From the NCBI GenBank assembly GCA_944472155.2, contig OX235272.1:85690020-85754019 (forward strand): 64,000 nucleotides of DNA. The letters run 5' to 3'. Under the pieces are notes generated by a model, which worked only from the letters and a program-made list of their open reading frames with translations, made no database searches and was not told where the DNA came from. Both the position numbers and the translations under genes were made by a program. Below, in pieces: positions 22,025 through 32,573 of the stretch (position 1 is its first letter; each line of letters begins with the position of its first letter). Source of the DNA: Trichobilharzia szidati. Its lineage: Eukaryota; Platyhelminthes; Trematoda; Strigeidida; Schistosomatidae.

Positions 22025-22142
22025 CCCATGGGACGCTATTGTTATTACTAGCTTAGCGAGGTAAAGGAGTGCGTCGGCTGGGGATCGAACTCAGAACCGC
22101 ATGCGTGGTCGGTGAACATTCTACCGCTGTGACACCGACACA
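22025..22142 (-). repeat. tRNA-derived SINE, minus strand
   Basis: On the minus strand the head starts GTCGGTGTCACAGCGGTAGA and has a B-box-like GTTCGATCCCC. It continues with the CCGACGCACTCCTTTACCTCGC body start shared with 22941-23172 and 59077-59284. Only the head and a short body are present. Confidence 0.7.
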
Positions 22143-22469
22143 AAAGTACAACTAGAATGAGTGAAACACACTAGAAAAAGTGTAATCTAATTTCGAATGG
22201 TCATTTTCAGAGTAGTTTGTTAACTTTTCAAACAATTGAGGTGATACAAAAATAAGAGATAGATCACTAGCTTCCTGGGCATAACATGTTTGGAGAAGAG
22301 TTTATGGAGAACGACTAGCTATCCTTTAGAATACCTACCCAGAAGTGAAATGAGTTTTCTATTCATGTAAACAGAATCTCTGGAATGCAGTTGGATATGG
22401 TTTCGATTAGTATGAACCCAATTAGAAATAAGCTTTGTTGGTTAAAAGATCCATCCTGTGGAGCCAATT
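22143..22469. other. No recognised feature
   Basis: AT-rich intron 5 sequence; frames are short. Possibly the decayed upstream part of the Penelope-like fragment that follows. Confidence 0.3.
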
Positions 22470-22690
22470 AAACAAAACAATTTAGTTTATCTAATACCCT
22501 GCCTGCAATGATTGTCAGGTCAAATACATAGGTCAAAGTAGTAGAATGAAGTCAGTCAGACCAGTGAAGCACAAACACTTAGCAAAATATAGATTAGTTG
22601 ACCCTAATGAGATAAGAAATCTGAAGGATAGTTCAGCTATAGCACTACATGCAATTACACAACCACACCATAGGATGGGATAAAATGACA
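22470..22690 (+). pseudogene. Penelope-like GIY-YIG domain fragment (second subfamily)
   Basis: The + strand near 22493-22682 reads YPACNDCQVKYIGQSSRMKS then DPNEIRNLKDSSAIALHAI, a GIY-YIG endonuclease start with C-X2-C lead, YIG and the downstream His-containing block. It differs clearly from the GIY-YIG at 19000, so it belongs to another Penelope-like subfamily. Confidence 0.72.
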
Positions 22691-22940
22691 GTTTTAAAAT
22701 CTTATATAACACAGTAGAGGCAGAGATTGATAACGAAGGCTTTATTTACTGAATGAACTGAGAATGTATGTAATAGGAATGATTCAACACCTCTCCACCC
22801 AGATATCTGGAAAATTTTACTACCCCTACGACGACAAATAGGAGAGAACAAAGAAAATTATAAAACTCAAGTTTCGAAGTCGTGTGATTATAATTGATGA
22901 TATGATTATGAAGAATAAATTGTGTTCGAAGTGTCATCTA

Positions 22941-23172
22941 GTGCGTCGGTGTCATAGCGGTTAGGACACTCGCCGACCATGAATATGGTCCGGGCTTCGA
23001 TCCGGCCGACACACTCCTGTACCTCGCCAAACCAGTGATAAGACAGGTAAAGAGGGGAGGTTGCGCATGAGGCTAACAACCCCAGCCGTAAAGGTAAACA
23101 CCACTGCTACCGAAACTTCAAGCCTCTAACTCGAAGCTCTATGTTCCTCTGGGAACTTAAATGAAAAAAAAT
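22941..23172 (+). repeat. tRNA-derived SINE, longer body type
   Basis: Head GTGCGTCGGTGTCATAGCGG, B-box-like GCTTCGATCC, then a body (CTCCTGTACCTCGCC... AACCCCAGCCG... CTTCAAGCC) ending in an A-rich tail at 23160-23172. The body differs from the 249-440 SINE although the head is shared. It ends about 105 bases upstream of COQ8 exon 6. Confidence 0.75.
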
Positions 23173-23278
23173 CACTATGATATATTTAATAAACAAATTA
23201 ATATGGAATTACATGCTACCATAGTAGTGCCCATGTTTTACACATATATGTTGAATTTTAATTTGATCCTTTGTACAG

Positions 23279-23618
23279 AGTTGTAGCAATGAAAATACAA
23301 TATCCTGGCGTGGCTGATAGCATTGATTCAGATGTGAATAATTTAATGACGCTTTTAAATCGTTTCAATATTTTGCCACCTGGTTTATTCGCTGAAAAGG
23401 CAATTGAAGTGGCTACAAGAGAATTGAAAGACGAGTGTGATTATCTACGTGAAGCTGAATATGGCAAACGCTTTAGTCGCCTGTTAGCGGATGATCTTGT
23501 ATTTCAAGTTCCACAGATAATTGATGAATTGACAACAAGTCGTGTTCTAACAGCTGAATATATGAATGGTTTAGTTCTAGATGATTGTATTAGTCTTCCT
23601 CAGAATGTCAGGGACTGG
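23279..23618 (+). pseudogene. COQ8: COQ8 copy 1, exon 6
   Basis: A 340-nt open exon between acceptor ACAG (ending 23278) and donor GTAAGT (23619). Its phase matches exon 5 (AG|A). It encodes RVVAMKIQYPGVADSIDSDV, including the conserved beta-3 lysine region of ABC1 kinases, then ECDY-type and DELTTSRVLTAEYMNG segments, closely following ADCK3. The next expected parts (the QTDPN-type catalytic loop and DFG) are not seen anywhere up to 60 kb, so copy 1 appears 3'-truncated as well as frameshifted upstream. This exon itself shows no lesion. Confidence 0.85.
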
Positions 23619-23689
23619 GTAAGTGCCAATGTGTTTAAATCAATAAAAGGTTTGAATTTAAGTTTCTTTTGGATGCTTCAGATGTATCA

Positions 23690-24030
23690 CTTGCAATCCT
23701 CCACCAGGTCAGGAGTGAGGACAAATCCTCGCCGATGACATTGGTTGGCTGATGTTCGCGCTAAAATCACGGATTCGTAGAAGTTCGAATTCATGGGCCA
23801 TTGGACTGGGTCCTAGTGGTTGAGTGGTCTACGAACTTGACTTGTAACCGGAAAGTCCTGGGTTCGATCCATAGTAGTGTCTTGGGTGTGTACCGCTGAT
23901 GTGTCCCAAGCAGGGATGAAAGGGTCGTCCGGTACTCCCTGGTTTTCAGTGGTTCTCCAACTGATGCCAATCTGTGGTCAAACTTCAGACGAATGAAATC
24001 TGTTCTTGGAGTGAGTTTGAATTCCATATT
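23690..24030 (+). repeat. Sm-alpha-like SINE with near-complete hammerhead
   Basis: Left part (CAGGAGTGAGGACAAATCC...) aligns with the SINE at 24846-25138. A tRNA-like head follows (TAGTGGTTGAGTGG; B box GGTTCGATCC at 23870-23879), then the hammerhead and a 3' body GGTTTTCAGTGGTTCTCC. It sits in what would be COQ8 copy 1 intron 6. Confidence 0.75.
23889..23933 (+). ncRNA. Hammerhead ribozyme, one core base altered
   Basis: Helix I GTACCG / CGGTAC is perfect; helix II GTCCC / GGGAT with loop AAGCA; GAAA present; cleavage triplet GTC. The core reads CTGATGT where CUGANGA is required, so A9 is U. Expected to be inactive or weak. Confidence 0.65.
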
Positions 24031-24369
24031 TTGGGTGCTTGTCGCATGATGTCTTTCTAACTTTAAAAAGAAGAGATACTACCTTGATGCAGCAACATGA
24101 GTAGCCAGTGACAAGTTTCCTATCTTTAATGTTGCGGTAGTTACATTTTCCAAAACTCGGCTGTGTGCAACTGTTGTTAAGATTATATATATATATATTT
24201 TCTTATCCGTTGAAAATTGTGGACAGTGAATGGAATCGTTTAATGTATGTGAAATGTGCGTCTCACTTGTGTTCATTTATTTTTTAGATTTTATTATATT
24301 CATAAAGTCATGTGATGTGGCCTTGAACTTTACATATCTGTACTTTTTAAAGTTGTTTGTTTATTCTTT

Positions 24370-24790
24370 TAATGCGAACTGTTTCTTCACTAATGTACCT
24401 ATATTGAAAACAGTTGACATTTTCTGTAATTACATTTCCACACACAATCTACTCATTCCCTTCCCTACATCTTATTTAAAGGACTTCTTACTTTTATGTT
24501 CTAACGATGTCAGGTTCACATTTGAAGGCGATTGTCTCCGTCAGATCGACGGTGCTACTACGGGAAGCCGTTTGGAGACTTTTAGCAGACAACTGTATTT
24601 TACACATTGGGACTTTATTTGAAGATTTAGTCCAAGATGTGCCACTATAGAAAATGTGTGTCGATGACGTTGTTATCATAAATGACAAGCCCTGTTCTGC
24701 CCCACCACAATTTTAAATCGAATGAATGAAATGAAAAATAGCATATCACTTACGTCTCTCTGTAGAAGAGGCAGATAATTGTTTATCTGT
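24370..24790 (+). pseudogene. Penelope-like RT fragment (motifs 2-5)
   Basis: The + strand reads CFFTNVPILKTVDIFCNYI (RT, FTNVP), PFPTSYLKDFLLLCSND, VRFTFEGDCLRQIDGATTGS (normally the DGVAMGSPLGP block), then VDDVVIINDKPCS (about 24661) and LSVEEADNCLS. These are consecutive Penelope RT motifs in one orientation, broken by frame changes near 24570. The hammerhead SINE at 24846 and AT repeats separate it from the matching 3' half starting at 25309. Confidence 0.8.
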
Positions 24791-24845
24791 CATATATATA
24801 CATATATATATTCAAGTATTGGTTTTGTAGGGATTTTGTTTGATT

Positions 24846-25138
24846 GGATGGAGGATTTCATCATGAGCTGACTGGCCCTATTCAGGCAGTTAACCTGGGG
24901 TTCTAGTGGAAAGCCGTGACCAGTAGGGTACAGCAGGTCAGAGATGAGGAAGTAACTCATCGCAGAAGACATTGCGAAATGGTCGCGCTATGTCATGAAT
25001 TGGCAGAAGTTAGAATTCAAGAACCGGTGGGTGCGTACTGCTGAGGAGTCCCAAACTAAGACGAAACAGCTGTTCATTACTCCCAGGCTTTCCAGTGGTT
25101 CTCTAACTGATGTCAGCTCATGATGAAATCCTCCATCC
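24846..25138 (+). repeat. Sm-alpha-like SINE lacking its pol III promoter
   Basis: It starts GGAGGATTTCATCATGAGCTG and ends with the inverted complement CAGCTCATGATGAAATCCTCC, as in 11930-12226. Relative to that copy the tRNA-like head (A and B boxes) is deleted: GAATTCAAGAACCGG joins directly to GTGGGTGCG. The hammerhead is at 25035-25080. Flanked by (TA)n tracts. Confidence 0.78.
25035..25080 (+). ncRNA. Hammerhead ribozyme, mildly degenerate
   Basis: Helix I GTACTG / CATTAC has one mismatch; core CTGAGGA fits CUGANGA; helix II GTCC / AGAC has one mismatch; GAAA present; helix III ACAGCTGT; cleavage triplet GTT instead of GTC. Possibly weakly active. Confidence 0.65.
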
Positions 25139-25308
25139 AATATATACATATATATACATATAAATGTATATATCTTATATATATATATATATATAATGAT
25201 ATATTGCTTAGTCGATAGTCCAATCTATTAACAGAAAACCTACCTGGATGGGACACTATCTTAATTAACACAACCTCCTATTAGCTACAAAAAGGGTTTC
25301 AGTGCGGT

Positions 25309-25980
25309 TGCCTCTTTAGTAGGATGCAACGAATATGCATTCAGGATACACTCGATGACGAGGAAAGAAAATCGACACCAACTCTGGCTGATAATAATTA
25401 TCCAGAGAAGCTCATATAGCGATATCAAGTGGTCAGAACACCAAAACACATTCTTCAACTCGCCCGTTAAGAGGGACGTATATATCAAGCTACCCTATAT
25501 CAGTGACGGTCACAGCAGGTGGATAACTAGACAAAGATTGAATGCTGCAGTTGAAAGGACATTTTTATGCATAACGAACGCCTCTCTATCCATCTTAGCC
25601 CTTAGAACATACGAAAAATGATGTCATACTGCCAGTTGCAATGTACGTGTGGTCAAACACACACACACATATAGGGCGGACTCATCGGTCTCTGTAAGTA
25701 AGGGTTGGCTTCAGAGCATATCCCTAAATGGCTTCATAAATAATTCGAATCCCCTGAACCCATTAATGGGGAAACAGACGACCTACTTCTTCCATTGCGA
25801 AACATTATGGAGATAGGATATCAAGTTGATATTTACACCTATCTATAAGAAAACGTGTTTGGAGCGTATCCTAAAGTTTTTGGAGACACTAGAGATTTGG
25901 AAGTTTAAACCACTTTAATATGTTCAGAAGGAGTTCGTCACCGCATTAAACCTTCTTTAGTAAACCTTGTTCTAATACCA
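25309..25980 (+). pseudogene. Penelope-like 3' half A1
   Basis: Encodes, with frame breaks, RMQRICIQDTLDDEERKSTP, NYPEKLI, RTPKHILQLARK and RDVYIKLPYISDGHSRWITR (RT C-terminal/connector), then a decayed GIY-YIG start QCTCVVKHTHIGRTHRS. Repeats as A2 28960-29735, A3 32380-33155 and A4 35795-36152. Confidence 0.78.
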
Positions 25981-26259
25981 GAGTGGATGTACTTACTATT
26001 TAATGTGGCATGATGTAGATTGATAGGAGGCGGCGAAAACTGAAATCAACATATCAAGTCAATGGCTGTTAAAGTGGAATTGTTTATTCTTCAAATTTGG
26101 ATTTAGTTTACACTTTGAACTTGAAATAACTTCATTGAACAACTTGTTTAACCTTGGACGAATAGCCAGTTAATCAGAAGAATTAATTGTCCACTTGATT
26201 TGTTGAATACAAAGTAAGTAAGATAATAAACAAATAACAAATTGTTGCTTTGGAAGCAT

Positions 26260-26990
26260 AAAGGTGGTTCAAAACTTCAAAATTTCTAGGTCTTCCACAA
26301 ACTTTAGGATACGCTCCAAACACGCTTTACAAATAGGTTAGAAAGAGGTGTAAATGTCAACTTAATATCCTGTCTCCATAATATGTTTCGCAATAGAAGA
26401 GGTAGGGTTGTCTGTTTTCACCAATAATTGGTTCGGGGGATTCGATTTATTTATGAAGCCATTTAGGGATATGCTCTGAAAGCAGCCCTTAATTGCAAAG
26501 ATCGACAAGTCCTCCCTAAGTATGTGTCACCATACGTGCATTTAAATTAACAGATACAATGGGGTGTGACATTATCTTTCGTATGTTCGACGGGCTAATA
26601 TGTTTGTATAGGCTTCCAATTGTCAATTGTTCTTACCTTAGCTTCATAAAATGTTTTTTTAACCTCAGAGTTCAATGATTGCCGAGTTACCAAGCTGCCA
26701 TGGTCACCTATATTGGGTGAATTGATATATACGTCTTTCTTTGCGACGAGTTGGGGAATCGGTCTTGATGTTCTCACCACTTTATAAATCTCCGTACAAA
26801 CTTCTCTGAATAATTATTATCAACCAGAGTTGGTGTCAATTTTCTTTCCTCGTCATCGAGTGTATCCTGAATGCATATTCGTTGCATCCTACTAAAGAGG
26901 CACCTCCTCACTAAGACCTTTGTAGAGAACAGGAGCGAAGCTGTGGTATATGAAAATACTGTCCTGTTCAAGTAGGCTTTCTTTAAATAT
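26260..26990 (-). pseudogene. Penelope-like 3' half B1
   Basis: Minus strand: FSYTTASLLFSTKVLVRRCL, RMQRICIQDTLDDEERKLTP, then VRTSRPIPQLVAKKDVYINS and SLVTRQSLNSEVKKTFYEA. It is the same domain as A copies, but past the palindrome boundary the sequence differs from A, marking a different subfamily. Repeats as B2 30020-30770 and B3 33440-34190. Confidence 0.75.
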
Positions 26991-28990
26991 ATCAGGCCAT
27001 CGACTAAGAAATATATCTAGGAAAGATAAACAATTATCATTCTGGCTACTTCAATGTGTATTTATCAATTCAATCACAGCCTTTTCAATAATAAATAGCA
27101 CAAATGAAACTTGCAGTGAATAATATCACGTCGCCAAACGACCGCTCTTTGTCATCAGCAAAAGTCAAAATGCTTCCCAAACATACAGGAAACTAGTGAC
27201 GAGTAATTCACAATAAATATCTTCATATAAGAGGCTTTGAAAATGTTTACATGTTCTTTACAAATATATGCGAATCATAAAAAGGTGTGCTAATGCACAA
27301 AGTATCAGTAACAGTGTCTCTGTTCAGTAGGTCGACGAATGTGTTCCCCAATAGATGTATCTGAATTTTCCTTTTCTTCATTTCCAGTAGTCAAGTGATC
27401 TTCTGTTGCATCATCTGATAATATTACTAATGAATTATGGACTTCACACTCTTACTCGAAAACTTACCTACAATTTGTAGCCCGTTTTTCCAATTACAGT
27501 TTTGATTTGATGCTATTTCTCATGAATTATTCAGTTGAAAGCATATCTCGAAAATTACCTATTGCCTTATTTGTACATTTCTTTTTAAATATTTCTCGCA
27601 AATTTACCAGTATTCAATCTATTTCTAGATTAACAAATCATATATATTCTATAAGTTCTAATTAGTGTACATTTGTTCATGCCTGTAAAAATGGCTGGTT
27701 TCTGTTCCAGAAATAAAAATTATTATTATTATTATTATTAGAGGATATCTAGGATGTCTTTAGTCAACTGGAGGGTTTGTTTCATTGTTTTGACAAATCA
27801 TTTCAATCCTGAGCAACTTGTTGAAGTATAGAAGTCTCACTCGCGGGCAAGCGTTGCGATAGCTGCTGCCCCTTGTTTTTCGGACTTGGCAGTCAGCGAG
27901 TCAAATCGTTCTGTTAGGCGAGTAAGATCTGCGCATCCTCTCCAGCATCGACGCAAAGGTCCGTCACAACGCGACGCTCGTTCCGTGGGGTTAGGGCTCG
28001 CCTTCGATGTAAAGATCTGTTATTCGTTGGTGCAGTTGAGAGCAGCGGAACAGCACTGGAGTGATTTGGTTGGGCGCTACCGATGATTTTCTCTCTTCCT
28101 CTAGCATCATACGGATGCCCATCATAGTTGGCGTAGAAGAAACGCTTGATGTTTCTATGATGGGCATCCGTATGATGCTAGAGGAAGAGAGAAAATCATC
28201 GGTAGCGCCCAACCAAATCACTCCAGTGCTGTTCCGCTGCTCTCAACTGCACCAACGAATAACAGATCTTTGCATCGAAGGCGAGCCCTAACCCCACGGA
28301 ACGAGCGTCGCGTTGTGACGGACCTTTGCGTCGATGCTGGAGAGGATGCGCAGATCTTACTCGCCTAACAGAACGATTTGACTCGCTGACTGCCAAGTCC
28401 GAAAAACAAGGGGCAGCAGCTATCGCAACGCTTGCCCGCGAGTGAGACTTCTATACTTCAACAAGTTGCTCAGGATTGAAATGATTTGTCAAAACAATGA
28501 AACAAACCCTCCAGTTGACTAAAGACATCCTAGATATCCTCTATGCAACAGAAGATCACTTGACTACTGGAAATGAAGAAAAGGAAAATTCAGATACATC
28601 TATTGGGGAACACATTCGTCGACCTACTGAACAGAGACGCTGTTACTGATTCCCTGTGCATTAGCACACTTCGGACATTTTTTTATGTTTCGCATATATT
28701 TGTAAAGAACATGTAAACATTTTCAAAGCCTCTTATATGAAGATATTTATTGTGAATTACTCGTCACTAGTTTCCTGTATGTTTGGGAAGCATTTTGACT
28801 TTTGCTGATGACAAAGAGCGGTCGTTTGGCGACGTGATATTATTCACTGCAAGTTTCATTTGTGCTATTTATTATTGAAAAGGCTGTGATTGAATTGATA
28901 AATACACATTGAAGTAGCCAGAATGATAATTGTTTATCTTTCCTAGATATATTTCTTAGTCGATGGCCTGATATATTTAAAGAAAGCCTA
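26990..28990. repeat. Palindrome 1 (axis 28141)
   Basis: Inverted arms around a 27-nt spacer at 28128-28154. The left arm carries an extra 328-bp insertion (27412-27739), and the right arm has extra differences near 28660-28690. The spacer orientation is opposite to palindromes 2 and 3. Confidence 0.85.
27412..27739 (+). mobile_element. Truncated non-LTR 3' end in palindrome 1
   Basis: Absent from the other five arms, where GTTGCAT joins directly to AGAGGATAT. It ends GCCTGTAAAAATGGC...(ATT)n, the 3' tail type also seen at 55706-55775 and, inverted, at 48440-48535. So it inserted after the array formed. Confidence 0.78.
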
Positions 28991-30770
28991 CTTGAACAGG
29001 ACAGTATTTTCATATACCACAGCTTCGCTCCTGTTCTCTACAAAGGTCTTAGTGAGGAGGTGCCTCTTTAGTAGGATGCAACGAATATGCATTCAGGATA
29101 CACTCGATGACGAGGAAAGAAAATTGACACCAACTCTGGTTGATAATAATTATCCAGAGAAGCTCATATGGCGATATCAAGTGGTCAGAACACCAAAACA
29201 CATTCTTCAACTCGCCCGTTAAGAGGGACGTATATATCAAGCTACCCTATATCAGTGACGGTCACAGCAGGTGGATAACTAGACAAAGATTGAATGCTGC
29301 AGTTGAAAGGACATTTTTATGCATAACGAACGCCTCTCTATCCATCTTAGCCCTTAGAACATACGAAAAATGATGTCATACTGCCAGTTGCAATGTACGT
29401 GTGGTCAAACACACACACACATATAGGGCGGACTCATCGGTCTCTGTAAGTAAGGGTTGGCTTCAGAGCATATCCCTAAATGGCTTCATAAATAATTCGA
29501 ATCCCCTGAACCCATTAATGGGGAAACAGACGACCTACTTCTTCCATTGCGAAACATTATGGAGATAGGATATCAAGTTGATATTTACACCTATCTATAA
29601 GAAAACGTGTTTGGAGCGTATCCTAAAGTTTTTGGAGACACTAGAGATTTGGAAGTTTAAACCACTTTAATATGTTCAGAAGGAGTTCGTCACCGCATTA
29701 AACCTTCTTTAGTAAACCTTGTTCTAATACCAGAGTGGATGTACTTACTATTTAATGTGGCATGATGTAGATTGATAGGAGGCGGCGAAAACTGAAATCA
29801 ACATATCAAGTCAATGGCTGTTAAAGTAGAATTGTTTATTCTTCAAATTTGGATTTAGTTTACACTTTGAACTTGAAATAACTTCATTGAACAACTTGTT
29901 TAACCTTGGACGAATAGCCAGTTAATCAGAAGAATTAATTGTCCACTTGATTTGTTGAATACAAAGTAAGTAAGATAATAAACAAATAACAAATTGTTGC
30001 TTTGGAAGCATAAAGGTGGTTTAAACTTCAAAATTTCTAGGTCTTCCACAAACTTTAGGATACGCTCCAAACACGCTTTACAAATAGGTTAGAAAGAGGT
30101 GTAAATGTCAACTTTATATCCTGTCTCCATAATATGTTTCGCAATAGAAGAGGTAGGGTTGTCTGTTTTCACCAATAATTGGTTCGGGGGATTCGATTTA
30201 TTTATGAAGCCATTTAGGGATATGCTCTGAAAGCAGCCCTTAATTGCAAAGATCGACAAGTCCTCCCTATGTATGTGTCACCATACGTGCATTTAAATTA
30301 ACAGATACAATGGGGTGTGACATTATCTTTCGTATGTTCGACGGGCTAATATGTTTGTATAGGCTTCCAATTGTCAATTGTTCTTACCTTAGCTTCATAA
30401 AATGTTTTTTTAACCTCAGAGTTCAATGCTTGCCGAGTTACCAAGCTGCCATGGTCACCTATATTGGGTGAATTGATATATACGTCTTTCTTTGCGACGA
30501 GTTGGGGAATCGGTCTTGGTGTTCTCACCACTTTATAAATCTCCGTACAAACTTCTCTGAATAATTATTATCAACCAGAGTTGGTGTCAATTTTCTTTCC
30601 TCGTCATCGAGTGTATCCTGAATGCATATTCGTTGCATCCTACTAAAGAGGCACCTCCTCACTAAGACCTTTGTAGAGAACAGGAGCGAAGCTGTGGTAT
30701 ATGAAAATACTGTCCTGTTCAAGTAGGCTTTCTTTAAATATATCAGGCCATCGACTAAGAAATATATCTA
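28960..30770. pseudogene. Penelope-like halves A2 (+) and B2 (-), tail to tail
   Basis: A2 is 28960-29735, B2 is 30020-30770. The roughly 280 bases between them are shared by all units (AT-rich, no ORF). The landmark FSYTTASLLFSTKVLVRR opens both. Confidence 0.78.
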
Positions 30771-32573
30771 GGAAAGATAAACAATTATCATTCTGGCTAC
30801 TTCAATGTGTATTTATCAATTCAATCACAGCCTTTTCAATAATAAATAGCACAAATGAAACTTGCAGTGAATAATATCACGTCGCCAAACGACCGCTCTT
30901 TGTCATCAGCAAAAGTCAAAATGCTTCCCAAACATACAGGAAACTAGTGACGAGTAATTCACAATAAATATCTTCATATAAGAGGCTTTGAAAATGTTTA
31001 CATGTTCTTTACAAATATATGCGAATCATAAAAAGGTGTGCTAATGCACAAAGTATCAGTAACAGTGTCTCTGTTCAGTAGGTCGACGAATGTGTTCCCC
31101 AATAGATGTATCTGAATTTTCCTTTTCTTCATTTCCAGTAGTCAAGTGATCTTCTGTTGCATAGAGGATATCTAGGATGTCTTTAGTCAACTGGAGGGTT
31201 TGTTTCATTGTTTTGACAAATCATTTCAATCCTGAGCAACTTGTTGAAGTATAGAAGTCTCACTCGCCGCGGGCAAGCGTTGCGATAGCTGCTGCCCCTT
31301 GTTTTTCGGGCTTGGCAGTCAGCGAGTCAAATCGTTCTGTTAGGCGAGTAAGATCTGCGCATCCTCTCCAGCATCGACGCAAAGGTCCGTCACAACGCGA
31401 CGCTCGTTCCGTGGGGTTAGGGCTCGCCTTCGATGCAAAGATCTGTCATTCGTTGGTGCAGTTGAGAGCAGCGGAACAGCACTGGAGTGATTTGGTTGGG
31501 CGCTACCGATGATTTTCTCTCTTCCTCTAGCATCATACGGATGCCCATCATAGAGACATGAAGCGTTTCTTCTACGCCAACTATGATGGGCATCCGTATG
31601 ATGCTAGAGGAAGAGAGAAAATCATCGGTAGCGCCCAACCAAATCACTCCAGTGCTGTTCCGCTGCTCTCAACTGCACCAACGAATGACAGATCTTTGCA
31701 TCGAAGGCGAGCCCTAACCCCACGGAACGAGCGTCGCGTTGTGACGGACCTTTGCGTCGATGCTGGAGAGGATGCGCAGATCTTACTCGCCTAACAGAAC
31801 GATTTGACTCGCTGACTGCCAAGCCCGAAAAACAAGGGGCAGCAGCTATCGCAACGCTTGCCCGCGGCGAGTGAGACTTCTATACTTCAACAAGTTGCTC
31901 AGGATTGAAATGATTTGTCAAAACAATGAAACAAACCCTCCAGTTGACTAAAGACATCCTAGATATCCTCTATGCAACAGAAGATCACTTGACTACTGGA
32001 AATGAAGAAAAGGAAAATTCAGATACATCTATTGGGGAACACATTCGTCGACCTACTGAACAGAGACACTGTTACTGATACTTTGTGCATTAGCACACCT
32101 TTTTATGATTCGCATATATTTGTAAAGAACATGTAAACATTTTCAAAGCCTCTTATATGAAGATATTTATTGTGAATTACTCGTCACTAGTTTCCTGTAT
32201 GTTTGGGAAGCATTTTGACTTTTGCTGATGACAAAGAGCGGTCGTTTGGCGACGTGATATTATTCACTGCAAGTTTCATTTGTGCTATTTATTATTGAAA
32301 AGGCTGTGATTGAATTGATAAATACACATTGAAGTAGCCAGAATGATAATTGTTTATCTTTCCTAGATATATTTCTTAGTCGATGGCCTGATATATTTAA
32401 AGAAAGCCTACTTGAACAGGACAGTATTTTCATATACCACAGCTTCGCTCCTGTTCTCTACAAAGGTCTTAGTGAGGAGGTGCCTCTTTAGTAGGATGCA
32501 ACGAATATGCATTCAGGATACACTCGATGACGAGGAAAGAAAATTGACACCAACTCTGGTTGATAATAATTAT
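30561..32573. repeat. Palindrome 2 (axis 31567)
   Basis: Near-perfect inverted repeat with arms of about 990 bp and spacer 31554-31580. The arms contain a GC-richer segment (31290-31550) unlike the surrounding sequence and the shared head of A and B. Arm identity collapses at the outer limits, where A and B subfamilies differ. Confidence 0.88.

Noticed and set aside
27886..28396. Pairs of 66- and 76-codon ORFs on both strands at the palindrome centres
   Set aside because: They are the same sequence read from both arms; an ORF crossing the axis arises automatically from the inverted repeat and has no family resemblance.
28804..28845. CTGATGA in the palindrome arms as a Penelope-type hammerhead
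   Set aside because: No GAAA follows at the required distance and no helix II or helix I partner can be drawn.
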